Assembly: GCF_954871325.1 (NCBI RefSeq)
Contig: NC_088779.1
Span: 30,564,729 to 30,628,728, forward strand
Direction of reading: 5' to 3'
DNA from: Gordionus sp. m RMFG-2023
Taxonomy: Eukaryota; Nematomorpha; Gordioida; Chordodea; Parachordodidae
Length of the DNA stretch: 64,000 nucleotides
The translations under genes were made by a program, and so were the position numbers. Below, piece by piece: positions 1 to 13,000 of this stretch. Below the pieces are notes generated by a model that searched no databases, was not told where the DNA came from, and saw only the letters and a program-made list of their open reading frames with translations. Position 1 is the first letter of the stretch; each line of letters begins with the position of its first letter.

Positions 1-422
1 TACCCAAGGATAAGATGGAGGAAGTAGCCATCGAGGCCGGGGCCGAGGAGGTCAGCGAAATCACGGACGCGATTTGCCAAGACGGAGAACCCGCGACGAC
101 GCAAACAAGCGATGACAAGCACGTTTTCCTGCTCGAGTTCGTGTGCGACGTGTCCGAGTTTCACAGGGTTAAATCCGAACTTTCGAACCGTTTCAAGTTA
201 CCCATTAAATCCGCCGATCTCGAGTACATACCCGACCCGCTTAGGATGGTCAAAATCCAGAGTAGTCTGGACCGGAACCTTATCCTGAAGTTTTTGGGGG
301 TGGTGGGCGAACATATCGATACCCTCAGCAAGATATACAGTAACATAGATATGGAGAGCCTGTACCAAACCGGAAATAATGTTACCTCCACTGATTCGCT
401 CAATCAAGCATCTAGAATTTGA
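1..422 (+). CDS. TACO1: TACO1/YebC-family protein, C-terminal part (5' partial)
   Basis: This is the C-terminal part of a TACO1/YebC-family protein. Family members act in mitochondrial translation; TACO1 activates synthesis of cytochrome c oxidase subunit 1. The opening AIEAGAEEV is a family hallmark. It is followed by an acidic, polar stretch, the strand-rich FLLEFVCDVSEFHRVKSEL, and the SADLEYIPDP segment typical of the last domain. The protein ends about 20 residues after the conserved SKIYSNID. The frame is open to the window edge, so the ATG at position 15 is probably an internal methionine and the gene starts upstream of the window. The stop is followed by a good poly(A) signal. Codon use is GC-richer than the surroundings, as expected of a conserved host gene. 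Family identity is firm; orthology to TACO1 itself is inferred. Confidence 0.85.
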   Translation, partial: PKDKMEEVAIEAGAEEVSEITDAICQDGEPATTQTSDDKHVFLLEFVCDVSEFHRVKSELSNRFKLPIKSADLEYIPDPLRMVKIQSSLDRNLILKFLGVVGEHIDTLSKIYSNIDMESLYQTGNNVTSTDSLNQASRI

Positions 423-477
423 TTGTGCTAAATCCTTATTTGTTCCTGATACGCGCTGAATGTACTTATTTTTTTTA

Positions 478-483
478 AATAAA
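478..483 (+). promoter_or_regulatory. Poly(A) signal of the TACO1-like gene
   Basis: AATAAA lies 55 bases after the stop codon, at the expected place for 3'-end cleavage of the upstream gene. Confidence 0.6.
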
Positions 484-3400
484 GCGGTGACGAGACGATA
501 CACTTTATATGTACTCACTGATTTCAGTAATTATGTTCTTACTATATCTTCTCTTCACTTCCCAGAAACAACATGACGACTCAAATAAATATTATATTTT
601 GTTAGAAATGATAATAGAAATAAATAAATTTATTTCTAGGACACCCTAACCTAGATGTCTTATATGGGGTGGTGAGTATAGATAAATGTGCTATCTTGTG
701 AAATTTGGCCAGGGACGAGGGATCAAATGCCTCCCAAAACCATTACACTTCCGCTAGATAATTACGGTGATGTATGGCACTAGAGGTCTTCAATGGGCGG
801 GGTTTGGCCAACAAGCCCACGGTTTTTTTAAATTCACCCGTCCGTCCATTTATCTAAAAATTTTGTTTGACCAGCCCGTCCAAATGTTTAAAAAGATGGT
901 AATTTTCTCAGTCCTAATAACATTTAAAAAAAAGGTATTCTTTATCTTCCGATTACTAAACATTTACATCTTAATTTATCTATTTCAAAGTTACTTAGGG
1001 TGGGGGGAGAAGAGAAGCCCCCTCCCTTAATTTAAAAAATATCTTAAAAAAAGGTCATTTTCAAAAATAGTATAAAAAACGTTAAGAAAAAATTGGAAGC
1101 CCCTTTAGATTATAGTGACTTAGTGACGCTACTGACTGAGGGTCACATTAACTATCAATTTATACAATTTTGTAAAATATTTACTTGATACTTTCATGTA
1201 AAGAATGCCAAAATTCATTACAAATAATGAATTTTGAAATTTTTATTTTTTAAAAAAAAAGGCAATAGAATTAATATGATATAATATAAATTAAATACAA
1301 ATTAATATAAAAAAAAATTGATTATTATTTACTTAACCTTCCTTAACATGGAATATTCCATGATTAATATTTTTTTTCTGCACAGAAAAATTTTCCGCGT
1401 AATAAATTAGGTGTTCCCATTTTTTTTATATACTACAATAAGTATCGAACATTTAAATTCAATATCTTTTTTAAAAAAATATCAATATTTATCAAGTAGC
1501 ATGGGTACTGTAATTGTAGGGAAGTGCAGCAGTTTCAACACTCCCTTCCCTTGAAACCACTGACAATTCTACTACCCTCCCCCCATACACACTTCCGATG
1601 AATTTTATATCTTGTAATGCAATATAAAATGCATCCCATATTTCATAAATTAAGAGTAAATATTTAAAATGATTAATATCTCCCCAAAATCCATCCTCAA
1701 AGTGACTGGGAGGTCAACCGCTAATTAAAGCTGATCATCGTTTCTTCTATGGGTTTTTAAAAGTGATCTAAAGAGGTTGATCTCAGGAATGGCATCCAAT
1801 CGTAAAAACACGCTCTATTATTTTTCTTTGAACCCTCCGCCCAACATATCCAAGGCATAAGATGATTGGGTGAATAGATATCGTCCGGGTCTGGTGGAGG
1901 AAAAGAGAACCAAAGAAGCAACCAAAGGTAAATTTGGATTAATGGCAGATAATGCAAGATTATGCTATTGACGATGTTCCAGAAACCGTAGAAAATGAAT
2001 GAGGATTAGAAGGGAAACTCTCTCACACGAGTGAACCCGTAAAAGGCCCGCTAAACGAATTTAAAATTATGACTATCAAAATTATCTCGATAAGGGTAAT
2101 GGCTGTTTAGTAATCTAAAATTTCGTTCTGCCTCATAATACCTATCCCCTAAGAAATTTTCTCTACGATTCAGCGCCTTAACCACGTAGCAGTAAAATTA
2201 GCCTGTGATGGTAATGCTGAATGAATTTGCATCGAAATACTATAGGGATCGTAATCTTACAAATATTGGCTCATGGTCACGTGCTAGAGAAAAGAATATA
2301 CAGAGAGATACTAGTGTTTGCTTGCCATTTATTTTTTTGAATTTTTGGATTATGGAAGCTATCTGAACCGGTTCCTTTTTACTAGATTATAATTTCGAGT
2401 TCGTCTAATATTATTTTTAGCGATCCAAAATGTTTCATCGTGACGTGACATTTATTATTTAAGCTTTGAGGGACTCGTATCACGATTTACAACTGCATTT
2501 AGATGTATCTCCAAATAAAAAGAATATATATTGGCGGTACATATGTGTACATAACACCGCTTACTTGTAGTTTTGTCCATCTGAAAATGTAACTAAGATA
2601 TCTGTGAGCCGTTACATTTGTACGAGTAACTTAACGATCATTTAATTATTTTAAATTTACGTGTCTTTAAAAAGAAAAAATCTTTTATTAAAACGATTAA
2701 AAGTAGAAACCTTGTCAACTATCGTGCAAACTGACCACAATAGTTAAAACGACGAAGATATTATTATCTTGGGCTAAGTAGAAACTTAGCAAAGCATATC
2801 TAGCTAAAATCCCCCAACCATTTTTATAAATCACCTTGAGGATTACCCTTTTCCAGTAAGGGGAAAAGAAGATATAAGGTTTATTAACGAGTAAATGCAA
2901 TATAGTTAGAAGTAAGTATCTTCTGCACCTTTTATTAAATCTCGGTTTTCCTATGAAATCGCTAACAAAAATTATTTTATATATATATACTTAGTTTGAA
3001 CCTTGTACTAAAAAAAATTTTTTTAAGGTTAAATTAAATGTTAAGGAAATTACTTTTAAAGCTCGTTGGGGAAAAATATCTAAAAATTGGTTATTTTGAA
3101 TTTTTTTTTAAAAAAAATTAGAAGTGCCAAGTTTTAATGATTTTTCAACTACTGGTAAAATTTTAAACCTTAATATTGGGAATCCTTAACTGAACCTTGA
3201 TTAAATTCATGACTGAACGGTATGTTCGTGGTAAATAATGTTTTAGGGTCAATTTACTGTTTATATGAATTTATATATTTTTCAAAAAAATACCAAAAAT
3301 TTTAACTTCTCTACTACCCTTAAGCCAATAATAATCTCCCTTCACACCGCTTCTAAATCGAAATTTATACCACCTACTTTTTATTCTAACGATTACGATA

Positions 3401-3929
3401 AACGTCTTTCAAAATTCCTTACCCCCCCCCCCCCCCCGAAAGTGACGTATCCAAAATTTTTCTATAAGGAGAGGGCCACCCGGCCTTCGGTCGTGTCATA
3501 TTTTTGACCTATTCTTTTAAATTATTCATAATTCAATATTAATTATATTAATATTTTTTGCTTTAATTTACTGATTCGCTCTTATAGATATTTAAAGAAG
3601 AAATAAAGATTATAACCTAATTTTTTATTATTTAAAGGTAGGTATTTTATATCAAATTAAAAAAAAATTTAAATATAAGATTTAAATATAAAATTGGCTT
3701 TAAAAAGTAACCTCAGCTTATATTCTCATGCAATACAAATAGAATGAATAAAAAATTTTTATTGAAAATACTATTTGTATTGAGTAAAAATATTGACTAG
3801 AAAATTTTTTTAAAAAAAACAAGTTTTTATAACTTCTTATCAAATACAATATTATACAAAAAAATTTATTAAATACTATAATTATAATGCGATTTTTAAT
3901 TTTCAAGGGAAATTAGCCAATTCATTTAG
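484..3929. other. Intergenic AT-rich DNA
   Basis: There is no convincing gene here. The stretch has many runs of T followed by A and a C homopolymer of about 16 bases near 3421-3437. Short open frames on both strands lack any recognisable domain or good splice sites. Confidence 0.4.
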
Positions 3930-4716
3930 AATTTCGTTTGTTCTAGGAACCACTCTGGATATTTAGCAGACCTAACCCATTTGGCCGAGATTTCGGAGTT
4001 AGTATTTCGTAAATAAGTTTTTAACCTTCTCAAGTTGGAAAAGGTCCTTTCATTCGTATATGTTTGTAATAGGCGAATATGCAGTAATATAAAACAACTT
4101 CAAAATATTTGGAAATTGAGCCAAGGTTTCCTTACCACCGATTAAACGCATCAATAGCATGCTTAGGCAAAATATCCAAACAGTAAATATTCTTATCACA
4201 ATTCAAATTCACTGATTAAATTGATTTCAGAGTATCAATAACTTAGGAATAAAATTTTGATAAATATTTAATTTTACCAACAATGGCATCAGAAAACGAA
4301 GAAGGTTCTTTATAGGTAATAAAATTTGAAGATTGTTAAAGACTTGTATTTTTTATCTAAAAAACCTTAATTTAATTTGCGATAAAAAAAAGTATCTAAG
4401 AATGGGATGAAAATGGATATTTTTGCAATATTCTTCAGTTGAGTCAACATTTATATTACATCAATTGCCTAGTTACTAGACGAGGTTTAATTAGTGTTAT
4501 ATCACAAGATTTAGCTTTCAATTCAACGTCTATATAAATATTATAAAATTTACATCTACATTCATTCTTACTTATTTGTTCATATACACTTTCCGCTAAA
4601 TCAATAAACTGAACCAAATATAAATTTGGTTTAATTTCTACAAAGTATTGACAGGTAAATAATTTATTAATGCATCTAGCAGCAAATATAAACTCTGATT
4701 GATATTGCAATATTTT
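3930..4716 (-). pseudogene. Decayed hAT transposase (DUF4371/ZMYM-like type)
   Basis: Minus-strand conceptual translation gives the 3' half of an hAT-type transposase. The first part (4710-4456) is an open stretch ending IKPRLVTRQ, as in 52-kDa-repressor/ZMYM-like hAT proteins. Frame-broken pieces follow, with a match to the family's NRW segment near 4145. The C-terminal dimerisation motif is visible at about 4085-3930 as ERTFSNLRRLKTYLRNTNSE. Several stops and frame changes interrupt it, so it is a relic. No terminal repeats were located. Confidence 0.65.
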
Positions 4717-6459
4717 GACAGGAAAGGGGGTGGGGATAAATTTTTATTAGCTCAAAATGATATTTATGAAAACAAGTCAAATTTGCGATGGAGAATTCAC
4801 TCCCCCCACCCTCAATTGGTTACGCGCCTGTCCCCCGTCAATTTCAATGACCTGGTAGAAGTGCTTGAGTATAAGTTAGACATAATAGATCCGTGAAGTT
4901 GGAAGTGTAAGTCTGAAGCTCTATCAATACTTGTGGCTAGTATATCTTGATACCGACAGGGAGTTAAGGACAAGACAAGATAATATTTTAAAAATTTAAT
5001 TATTAAAAATACACATTTAAGCGCACCATTACTTATTACCTTGTGAAGATGCTAGATACTGCCTTTGGTCATAAGCATATCAACCGAACGCCTTAAAGAA
5101 ATTTTTTTATCCTAATGTGCAGTAACCAATGATTAATTTTTTCCTAATTAATCAATCCACCCGTCGGATACCGCCAAAATAACCCCTTCTTAAGTTATCA
5201 AGCAAAATTAAGCAGTTTGCGCACATAAACAAGATCGAAAAAGAACAACAAAATTTTTTTTAACTCACCCGACAATATTTAGTCCCTTAATTTGTGCCAT
5301 AATATTCATTAAACCGAATCGGTGGTACTTAACCCTAAGGTGAGTTATAGCTCTATAACTCAAAATAATATTTAATCATCCACTAGATAAATTTAAAAAA
5401 AAAATATTCTAAAGCACATCTGTTTATTTTAAATAAATAGAAAGTTAAAATACCCATAGTAAATTATTTAACTGATATTCAAAAACAAATAAAAACTGCC
5501 TTTTGTTTACTATTTTCTCTCCACAAAGCGGCGTCTAAGCGAAAAGATGAAGAAGAAAAAATCAAATATCCCCCTCTCTCCCTTATTACAAGAAAGTATT
5601 CTCTACTTTCCAAAGAAAAAAAAGACACGCGATAGGCACCATCTCGATTTAAAAAAAATGTTTATATATGCGTGCAGTTTACGCGGGCAAAAACGATTAA
5701 ACTAAACATCATATATAACAAAAATTTTATTTGTAAATGCTAAACAACATAAATATCGGGGAACCGTGTGTAATATAGAAAAAAAAATTATCCATATCTG
5801 ACCGTTCAATTTAGGACGACAAAATGTGGCAAAAAAAATATAATACCATGTTCATAAAATTAACACTAAAGTGCGTATCAAATAACCATATTCATATTAC
5901 ATATATTATAAATTGTCATGTTATTACGGATGTACAAGAGTTATAAAAAAAAAATTATATTTATAAATTACAATAACTTATATACGTTTAAAAAAAATAA
6001 TCAATAAATATAATTTCACAGTATAATAAAAATGGGAATATAATTTCCTTTTTAGCTAATCAGAATCACTAAATTTCACAAAGATTGAGCTAACCAGATT
6101 CATTTATAATTTGAGGTATAAAATGATATTTTTATGGCCCCCAATAAGTTTTTTTATCAAAAAAATCACAAATTTACAAATAATTTAAAATCTTATCCAT
6201 TACATGTTCTATTTAGAGAATTTTAAGTAAATGCTTTTTTGATTTTCCTCTTTTCCTAGGTGATGTAAAAAAAATCTATTTTAATTTAATATTACAAAGG
6301 ATGGAATTGGGAGAAAGATATGGGAATTTCTTGGCATTTAATTTTAGGTATTAATAATAATTAATTACAAAAAAATAGTTTTGAAAAGGAAATAATTGGT
6401 TGATAAAAATATAAACTGTACAAATAATGTTGTTGATGAGGAATTGCGATAATAATAAA
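4717..6459. other. Intergenic AT-rich DNA
   Basis: Nothing here is confidently coding. A 54-codon frame of lysine-rich sequence near 5547-5710 has no relatives that I recognise and is probably chance. Confidence 0.35.
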
Positions 6460-6465
6460 TTTATT
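6460..6465 (-). promoter_or_regulatory. Poly(A) signal of the PHF7-like gene
   Basis: TTTATT on + reads AATAAA on the minus strand. It lies about 48 bases beyond the stop codon of the PHD-finger gene. Confidence 0.5.
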
Positions 6466-6512
6466 CAATAAATATCGGAAATCATGGAATCAAAATAAAT
6501 AAAAAAATATGA

Positions 6513-7011
6513 TTAGATATTTGTATTAGAAGTGGAAGGAACTATATCGTTACAGCACTCATAGGGGTCGTAACTGTTAGGGGATAGCGGACGCTGTATT
6601 ATATCTTCTTGTATATCGCTCGAACTGTTAAAATATTCTTCGGCGTCGCTGTTCGAATCGCTTTGCGTTCGTGTCAATCTATTCTCATGTTCTCCGAACA
6701 GCGATTCGGATTTGCGATGATCATCGCCATCTGTATCATGTCCAGAAAGAAAGGGCAATTCTGTAGAGTAACCGTTTGAAGCGGGTAATAGATGATTGAC
6801 AGGAGGAATAGAGTTCGAATTACATTTCGAAATAGAAGGAATAGGTCTGCGAGAACGTTTGTAAAAACAGGGATCTTTGTGGAGCAGGTGGGAACTTATC
6901 GGAGCGCAATCCTGGCAAAACCAAGTGTGAACACCCGCCATTTCGAGACCGGAACAGGCCAAGTGTTGGGCCTGTCCGCCGCAAGATTCGCATAGCGTTA
7001 AATCCCAAACC
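6513..7011 (-). CDS. PHF7: PHF7-like terminal exon G: third PHD and tail
   Basis: The exon starts VWDLTLCESCGGQAQHLACS after an AAAAAAAG acceptor, completes the third PHD with WFCQDC, and continues as a 130-residue Ser/Asp/Asn-rich tail to the stop. No HECT ligase domain follows. Confidence 0.88.
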
Positions 7012-10000
7012 CTTTTTTTGTAAATTAAAAAAAAATTGAGAGATGAATATCAGCTATTTGAAATGCCTCTTCATAATAAACAAAATTTTCCAAGATTTTT
7101 AATCTTAATTTTACATAAGATTAAAAATCAATCAGTATATCTTTGCGATTTTAAGTATCAATTAAATAGCTAAAAAAAGTAAAAGAAAAATTATTTTATA
7201 AAAAAATGAAAATAAAATGGAAACTTAAAATAAATAAACCAAAATATATGGTGTCCTCGATCAATGCTTTTTAGCCTACACAAAAAAAAGTAATAAAGTA
7301 TCCAAATTAAGCCGACCTAGGCCATGGCCTCATGATTGAATTGAAATCACAAATTTTTAATAAAATAATTCTTCAATGTAGTGATTTTCAAATGCTCAAA
7401 ATCTTGGCGCAAAAAAAAATACTAACTACAACCTAAATATGATAGTCCTGAGTAGAGTTACCTATAAAAAGTATCTTAATATTTATTATTTAAATCGAAT
7501 TTTACGTCAAGTCTTTTTTGTAATTCCTTCCGTCAGGGCATATGCAGTAAAAGGCCGAACATTCGCTGGGCCTTTGGTACAATTCGCGAAACGCGTTTTC
7601 CTCGAGTTCCCACGAGGCGTCTCTGAATTAGATGATAAATATTTATATTTAAAAAAAAAATTAGAATAAATAAATGATCATCAAAAGTAAAAAATATTTT
7701 TAAAACCTCTCGGGTATATATATCCCCATTTTCAGCATACTATTTCTAAACGTTTCTTTGTTACAGCAAGCTGGGCACTGAAAGAGGTAACCAGAATGAA
7801 TGGCTTGTTTCTAAAAAAAGAAGAAAAATATTTTTTTAGATATAAAATTTAAGGGATGTTTATGCTTCCTTCGACATTTTGTTTATTTGTTTTGTCGTGT
7901 ATAAGTAACTTCCGGCTTGCCTTTTTTTTACGTTGCGTTTAAAAAGCTATTCGATTTATAAATTTCAAATCGAATAGCGGTATTCGTTTTAGTATGAATC
8001 GAATAATGTATTATTCGTTTTTAAAATTTTGTATAAAAAGATGAGTAGAGAAGAGAAGAGAAAAAAGGAATAAAGTTTTGTTTAATGTTTAATTACTGCC
8101 CAAGTCAACATATGACAATTTTCTAAATTAGTTTGTTAAACAACGACCAACCAAAATCTATTTTTTTTTATATATCCAGAGGAATCAAGCGTTCGCTTAC
8201 GACATTTTTATATATCACCCCCCCCCCCTTTCTAGTACGGAACCACCTTTAATTTCAGAGGAAAGAAAGACATGGTCATTGTATGATTCGAACCTAGAAC
8301 CATAGGATCAGTTATCCACGCACACCGAGTAGGCCACAGGCGCTACTTCGAAAGCAACGAAATTTTTTTTGTATACAAGGTTACGACATCTTTCATAATT
8401 GGGGATAAAACCAACCCCCTGTCCCCCATACTTATCGGAACTCTAATATCTCCTGGACTTAAATATCTAATTTATAATTCATGAACAACCTTACTAAAGA
8501 ATCCAAAAGTATGAAAAAGTCCGGATTAAAAAAGAAAACACAAAAACCATATGTTTTCCCTATGTAAGAGAAACCATTAAATATATCTAAAAATTAACAA
8601 ATAATTCAAAAAATTTAGATAAATTCGTAAATTTCGATTTCAAATTACAAATTATATCGCTTATTCAATAAATTTTTGTAACCCCTGTAGGTTGCGCTTA
8701 TGAAATTCCATGATTCAAAAAAAACAGATAATCTCATTAATTTTAGTCATATTAATTACATGAGTGATGTAACTGTCGATGTATAATTGACATTTATGAC
8801 GTTTTTCCAACATATTTTTCTAGAAGAAAAGGAAAACATTTTAATTTTCTTAGTTTAACTTTTAAAACATGTGATATGGGGGTATATAAAGAAAAATAAA
8901 TATTATTTAAATTGGATTATATTGACAATGAAATTATGGGTTGAAATAATAGGTTTTAAAAAAATTTGTTAACCGAATAAAATTGGATCAGCTGTTTATA
9001 AAAAAATTCTAATAATCGCGCGAAAAACGCACCAGTTTTGGGGCGTCCGATGCCAATCTTTAAACGGTGCTTTTTTTAAATATAGGTTTAAAACGCAACG
9101 TGAAATCAGTATGTCAAGAAGGCTTCTAGAAAACTAACTCATTTCAATTTTAAATTAAAATTTCTTAGAATATTCTCATTTCGACTCTAATAATGAGGCA
9201 AGGAAAACTTATCTTTCGTATAAAAATAAAAAATATGCTATACCTGAATACATTCCCTGTGGAAAAAGGCTTTGATGCAACATTCCGACCGTAATACGCT
9301 AAATTCCCTCATATCCGCCTGGCCCATCTCCTCCATACAAATCAAACACATGACCTTGTCGCTAGTCGCGCTGGCCCCGTTCTCATCCACATGATCGTTT
9401 CCGACGGATTCGCCGCCATTAATATTGGCGTCATCCTTATCCTCCGAATTTTTGCTCGAGGGATCCTCGTGCTCGATTTCTTTGGCAGCTGTCCCCTTTC
9501 TCTTTTTGCGGTAATCTATGACGCGGTAAGAACCGGTTCTTCTGGGGCGTCTCTTTTTGGCTATTTTAAAACATCCGTTGGCGATGGAATGGGCGCCTCC
9601 GTTGCAAAGTTTGCGGGAAGCCATGTCCTTAAGCGAGCTCAAATCGAGGAGAGGAAATTTGGGACGGTGCGTAGGGCAATAAGAGCTGTCGTTGTTTTTT
9701 TTCGACGGTAATAATTATAATTTTATTGACAGTTCGCCACTAAACATTTTACTCGATAAAATGGTGTGTAGGCGCCAAAATTTAAGGTGATAAACTTTTG
9801 AAAAGATGGGTAATACAATTCAATAAATTATTCGCAGATGATCAAGCTCCCGTCCGCGACGGGTGGCTCCATAATTCGGTCCTTATGCAACGGAACATTC
9901 TTACCAGCCGTTTAGCAACACTAGTTGTGCGCAGAATCTGTCTTAAAAATTCGGTCAATTTCAAAACTTTAAATAATAGCACGTTTTCATTTTTTACACA

Positions 10001-13000
10001 TTTTCGAAAAGTTATGCGACTTTTATTTTTTTGATATTTTGAACACAGTTGTAAAAAAGAATTGGGATTGAAAGATGATGACAATTTTCGTTTTTAAAAA
10101 ATAATTAATGACGGGAGGGACGCTTGATTGTCACTAAAATTAGGCTCCCGTCAGTCCAATCCAGATCGTGTCGCACTCCGGTCCTAATCGGGGTGGGCTT
10201 AAGTGGTCCAAACAACGAGTTCATTATATAACATTCGAAAAGACGTTAATTAGCGTTTCGTTTTAAAAGAAAATTAATAACGGGAGGGACGTTTATTAGT
10301 CACTAAAATTAGGCCCGCTCTCAGTCCAAACCAGATCGTGTCACACTCCGGTCCTAATCGGGGTGGGCTTAGGTGGTCCAATCAACGAGTTCAATATATA
10401 TATAACGCTCGAAAAGACGATTCAGATTTTTTCGACAAAGATTGATATGGTCATTTCTTCTTCTAGATTTTGAATGGTCACTTACTCGCAAGTTTGCGAA
10501 CAGGGCCACGACATAGTTAAATAAGACGCCGCGCACTTATAGATACGGAGAGAAAAAAAAAATTAAATGAGCTGAGGATTGGTACTTAGGCTTGAATTAT
10601 GACTTGTTGTATAATGGACAACGAAATTTAAACGAGCGGTCATTTTAAAAATTCTCGTATCTTACTCAAATTGATGTGGTGAGAGGCTTTAAAAAGATAT
10701 CTTTTTTTTTTATTTAGACGCAAGCCCAGTCCAAGCCAAATTATTTAAAAACCGAGGGCCCTGTCTAGGTTCGCTAGCAGATATGAAAATAGATCCATGA
10801 ACAGCGGGCCGGTTAGGCTCGTTAAGGTCTCTGCCGGCCGTATCTTCAAAAAAGAATGTTTATATCATAAAAATCTTTCGATTGAAAATACAAGAAACTT
10901 CGCAGAAACATAGTTTAGCTATTTATTGGAGAAGGAAAAAAAAACAAGACTTAAACTTAAAATATCGAAGATAGGTGAGTAACTAAAATTCTCTGATGGG
11001 GGGGGGGTGTTACTAGGTACCCACGTGACTGAAGAAAATTTATGTAAAATAAGGAGTAAATTTCAAATTTTTACGACGCAACTTGTTTCCCGCGTTTTTC
11101 CGTTAACGGAAAAATCAAAGATTGAAAACTTTTTATTCGCCCGGGAATGTCTGAAACCTTTTTTATTTGAACCAGGCCAGTATGGGGTTGGGTGATTGAT
11201 GAATTCCGACATTCGATAAAAGTGGCAATCAATAAAGCGTCTTTTTTAAATTTAAAAACCACTCCCCTCCCTCCAATAATGTAAACAGTTGTTTTTTTCT
11301 TAGTTGTACGAATAACATTATATTTCGGGCTTGGCGTCGAATTTAAAGGAACAGGTTCGGTTCTGGCAAACTTAGTTTATAAGAATAATTGGAAACGGGC
11401 AGGAAACGGAAACCAGAATTGATGCTGAAAATTTGTTCCTACCCCCCCTCCCCTCTCCTCCACGGGATTAAAATCTTGTATATATATTATGAAAAAGAGA
11501 TTAGATAGTCATTTTTACCTGAAACTGCCATAAAATAGATTTAGGGTATCGACGTTTAGCGAACAAGGGAAATGGTAAGTTTTGCGACAAGCTTTGACAT
11601 TGCACCCCATGCTGGCACCTAGCTTTTTACACCAGCAACATTTCTAAATGTTTTAAATATAAAAAAAAAATACATTGTAATAATGTGAGCTTTTTAGAGA
11701 ATTATCTGGGTCCAATCTGGATCTCAAGCATTTTTTTCTGATTATCCGGCGCCGGAGTTTTTCCAGTGTTTAGATGGGTGGCGGTTTTAAAGATGCGAGA
11801 GGATGTCATAAATGATCCGCGACGTGGGTTTCGCGTGTATCAATATCAGATCCGTCTCACGCTTAGGGGACGTCAATTTAGGATCGTCATCGCGGGTAAA
11901 CAGGAATTCGACTCATGCGAGAGTACAAATTTGATGATTATATTATTTTTTTTTTAAAAACAGCTGTCCAAAAAAGGGGGGAAGAGGAAATAGTAAAACG
12001 GTGTATATTTTTAAAACTCTTATTATAAATTATAATTAGAAAGTTGAGAGAGGCATGACAATGAAATAAACTTAACATCATCTCATAGATAAATTCCAGT
12101 TTCGAAGTGGAATATGGTAATGTGAAGGGATCGAGCACTTGGGAACCAAGGATGAAGCCTTTCTCATCCGGGTTATTTAGAGGGAAATCTAAAAAAAGGG
12201 GCGAATGATGAACGCGATATGCCAATAAATGAGTATGTCTAAACTAAGCGTCTACGAAAACTGCGCGTCTACTTGGTAAATGGCGTTAAAATATCGGGTT
12301 AGCCGCTTTAAAAAAACCGGTTCAACAGGTGGTAGCCCCCTTCTTAATATAACTTAGTGAGAGTTAACACCCAAGCACTGATGAAATCGTCAAAAAAAAT
12401 TAGCTTCAACCCCCAAGGAATATTAAACTGTACATTATAAATTTTGTATGCTTAATTAATTATATTAATTTTTTATTACCATTTTTAGTTAGTGTTATTA
12501 AGTTTGAATTACTTATTTTTAATTTTATAAATAATTTACTATTCATGAATTGGTGCACTAGCACTTGCTTTATGCTCGATGTCGATGGTATGTAAATTAT
12601 GTTAAAATTTTTTTATGTAATTTATATAAAAAACTAGACGCCCCCCATATAACGTATATCTTTTATTTTTTCTATATTTAAGTAAGTTAGGGCCGGACCG
12701 GATCGGTAAATTTATATTTGAAAAAAAATATCGAGTTCCGGCCGGGCCGGTTATGGTCGCTATCTAAAATCGAGTACGGTATTGATTTTAAAAAAATCGA
12801 TAATTTACGACCGAGCCTCAACTAAAAAATATATAAAAAGGACTTGGACTACAAGAATCTTACAAATTTTAAGTATTATTAACGTTTTAGACAATTCCTT
12901 TTTCCGTTAATAATTAAAATCTTCTGAGATTTTTCAAGTTGAATACCCTATTTTTACATGATATTTACAGTGAAGAAGCACCAATTTACATATTGGAGTC

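Noticed and set aside
4699-4896. Plus-strand open frame opposite the decayed hAT gene
   Set aside because: Part of it is antisense to the hAT relic and the rest has no recognisable content.
5547-5710. Lysine-rich 54-codon frame
   Set aside because: Short, low complexity, no relatives or signals; expected by chance in this many bases.
8281-8345. Working tRNA gene
   Set aside because: The A and B boxes are present, but there is no pairing acceptor stem; it is better explained as a SINE head. The same holds for 30743-30805, 34681-34856 and 56731-56784.
9842-10084. Minus-strand open frame of 80 codons in intron C-D
   Set aside because: The neighbouring exons of the PHF7-like gene join in phase without it, and it has no domain and no ATG context.
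11766-11957. Plus-strand open frame with arginine-rich, protein-like composition
   Set aside because: It starts at no sensible initiation or splice site. The opposite strand is equally GC-rich, and no family resemblance was found. It lies in an intron of the PHF7-like gene.
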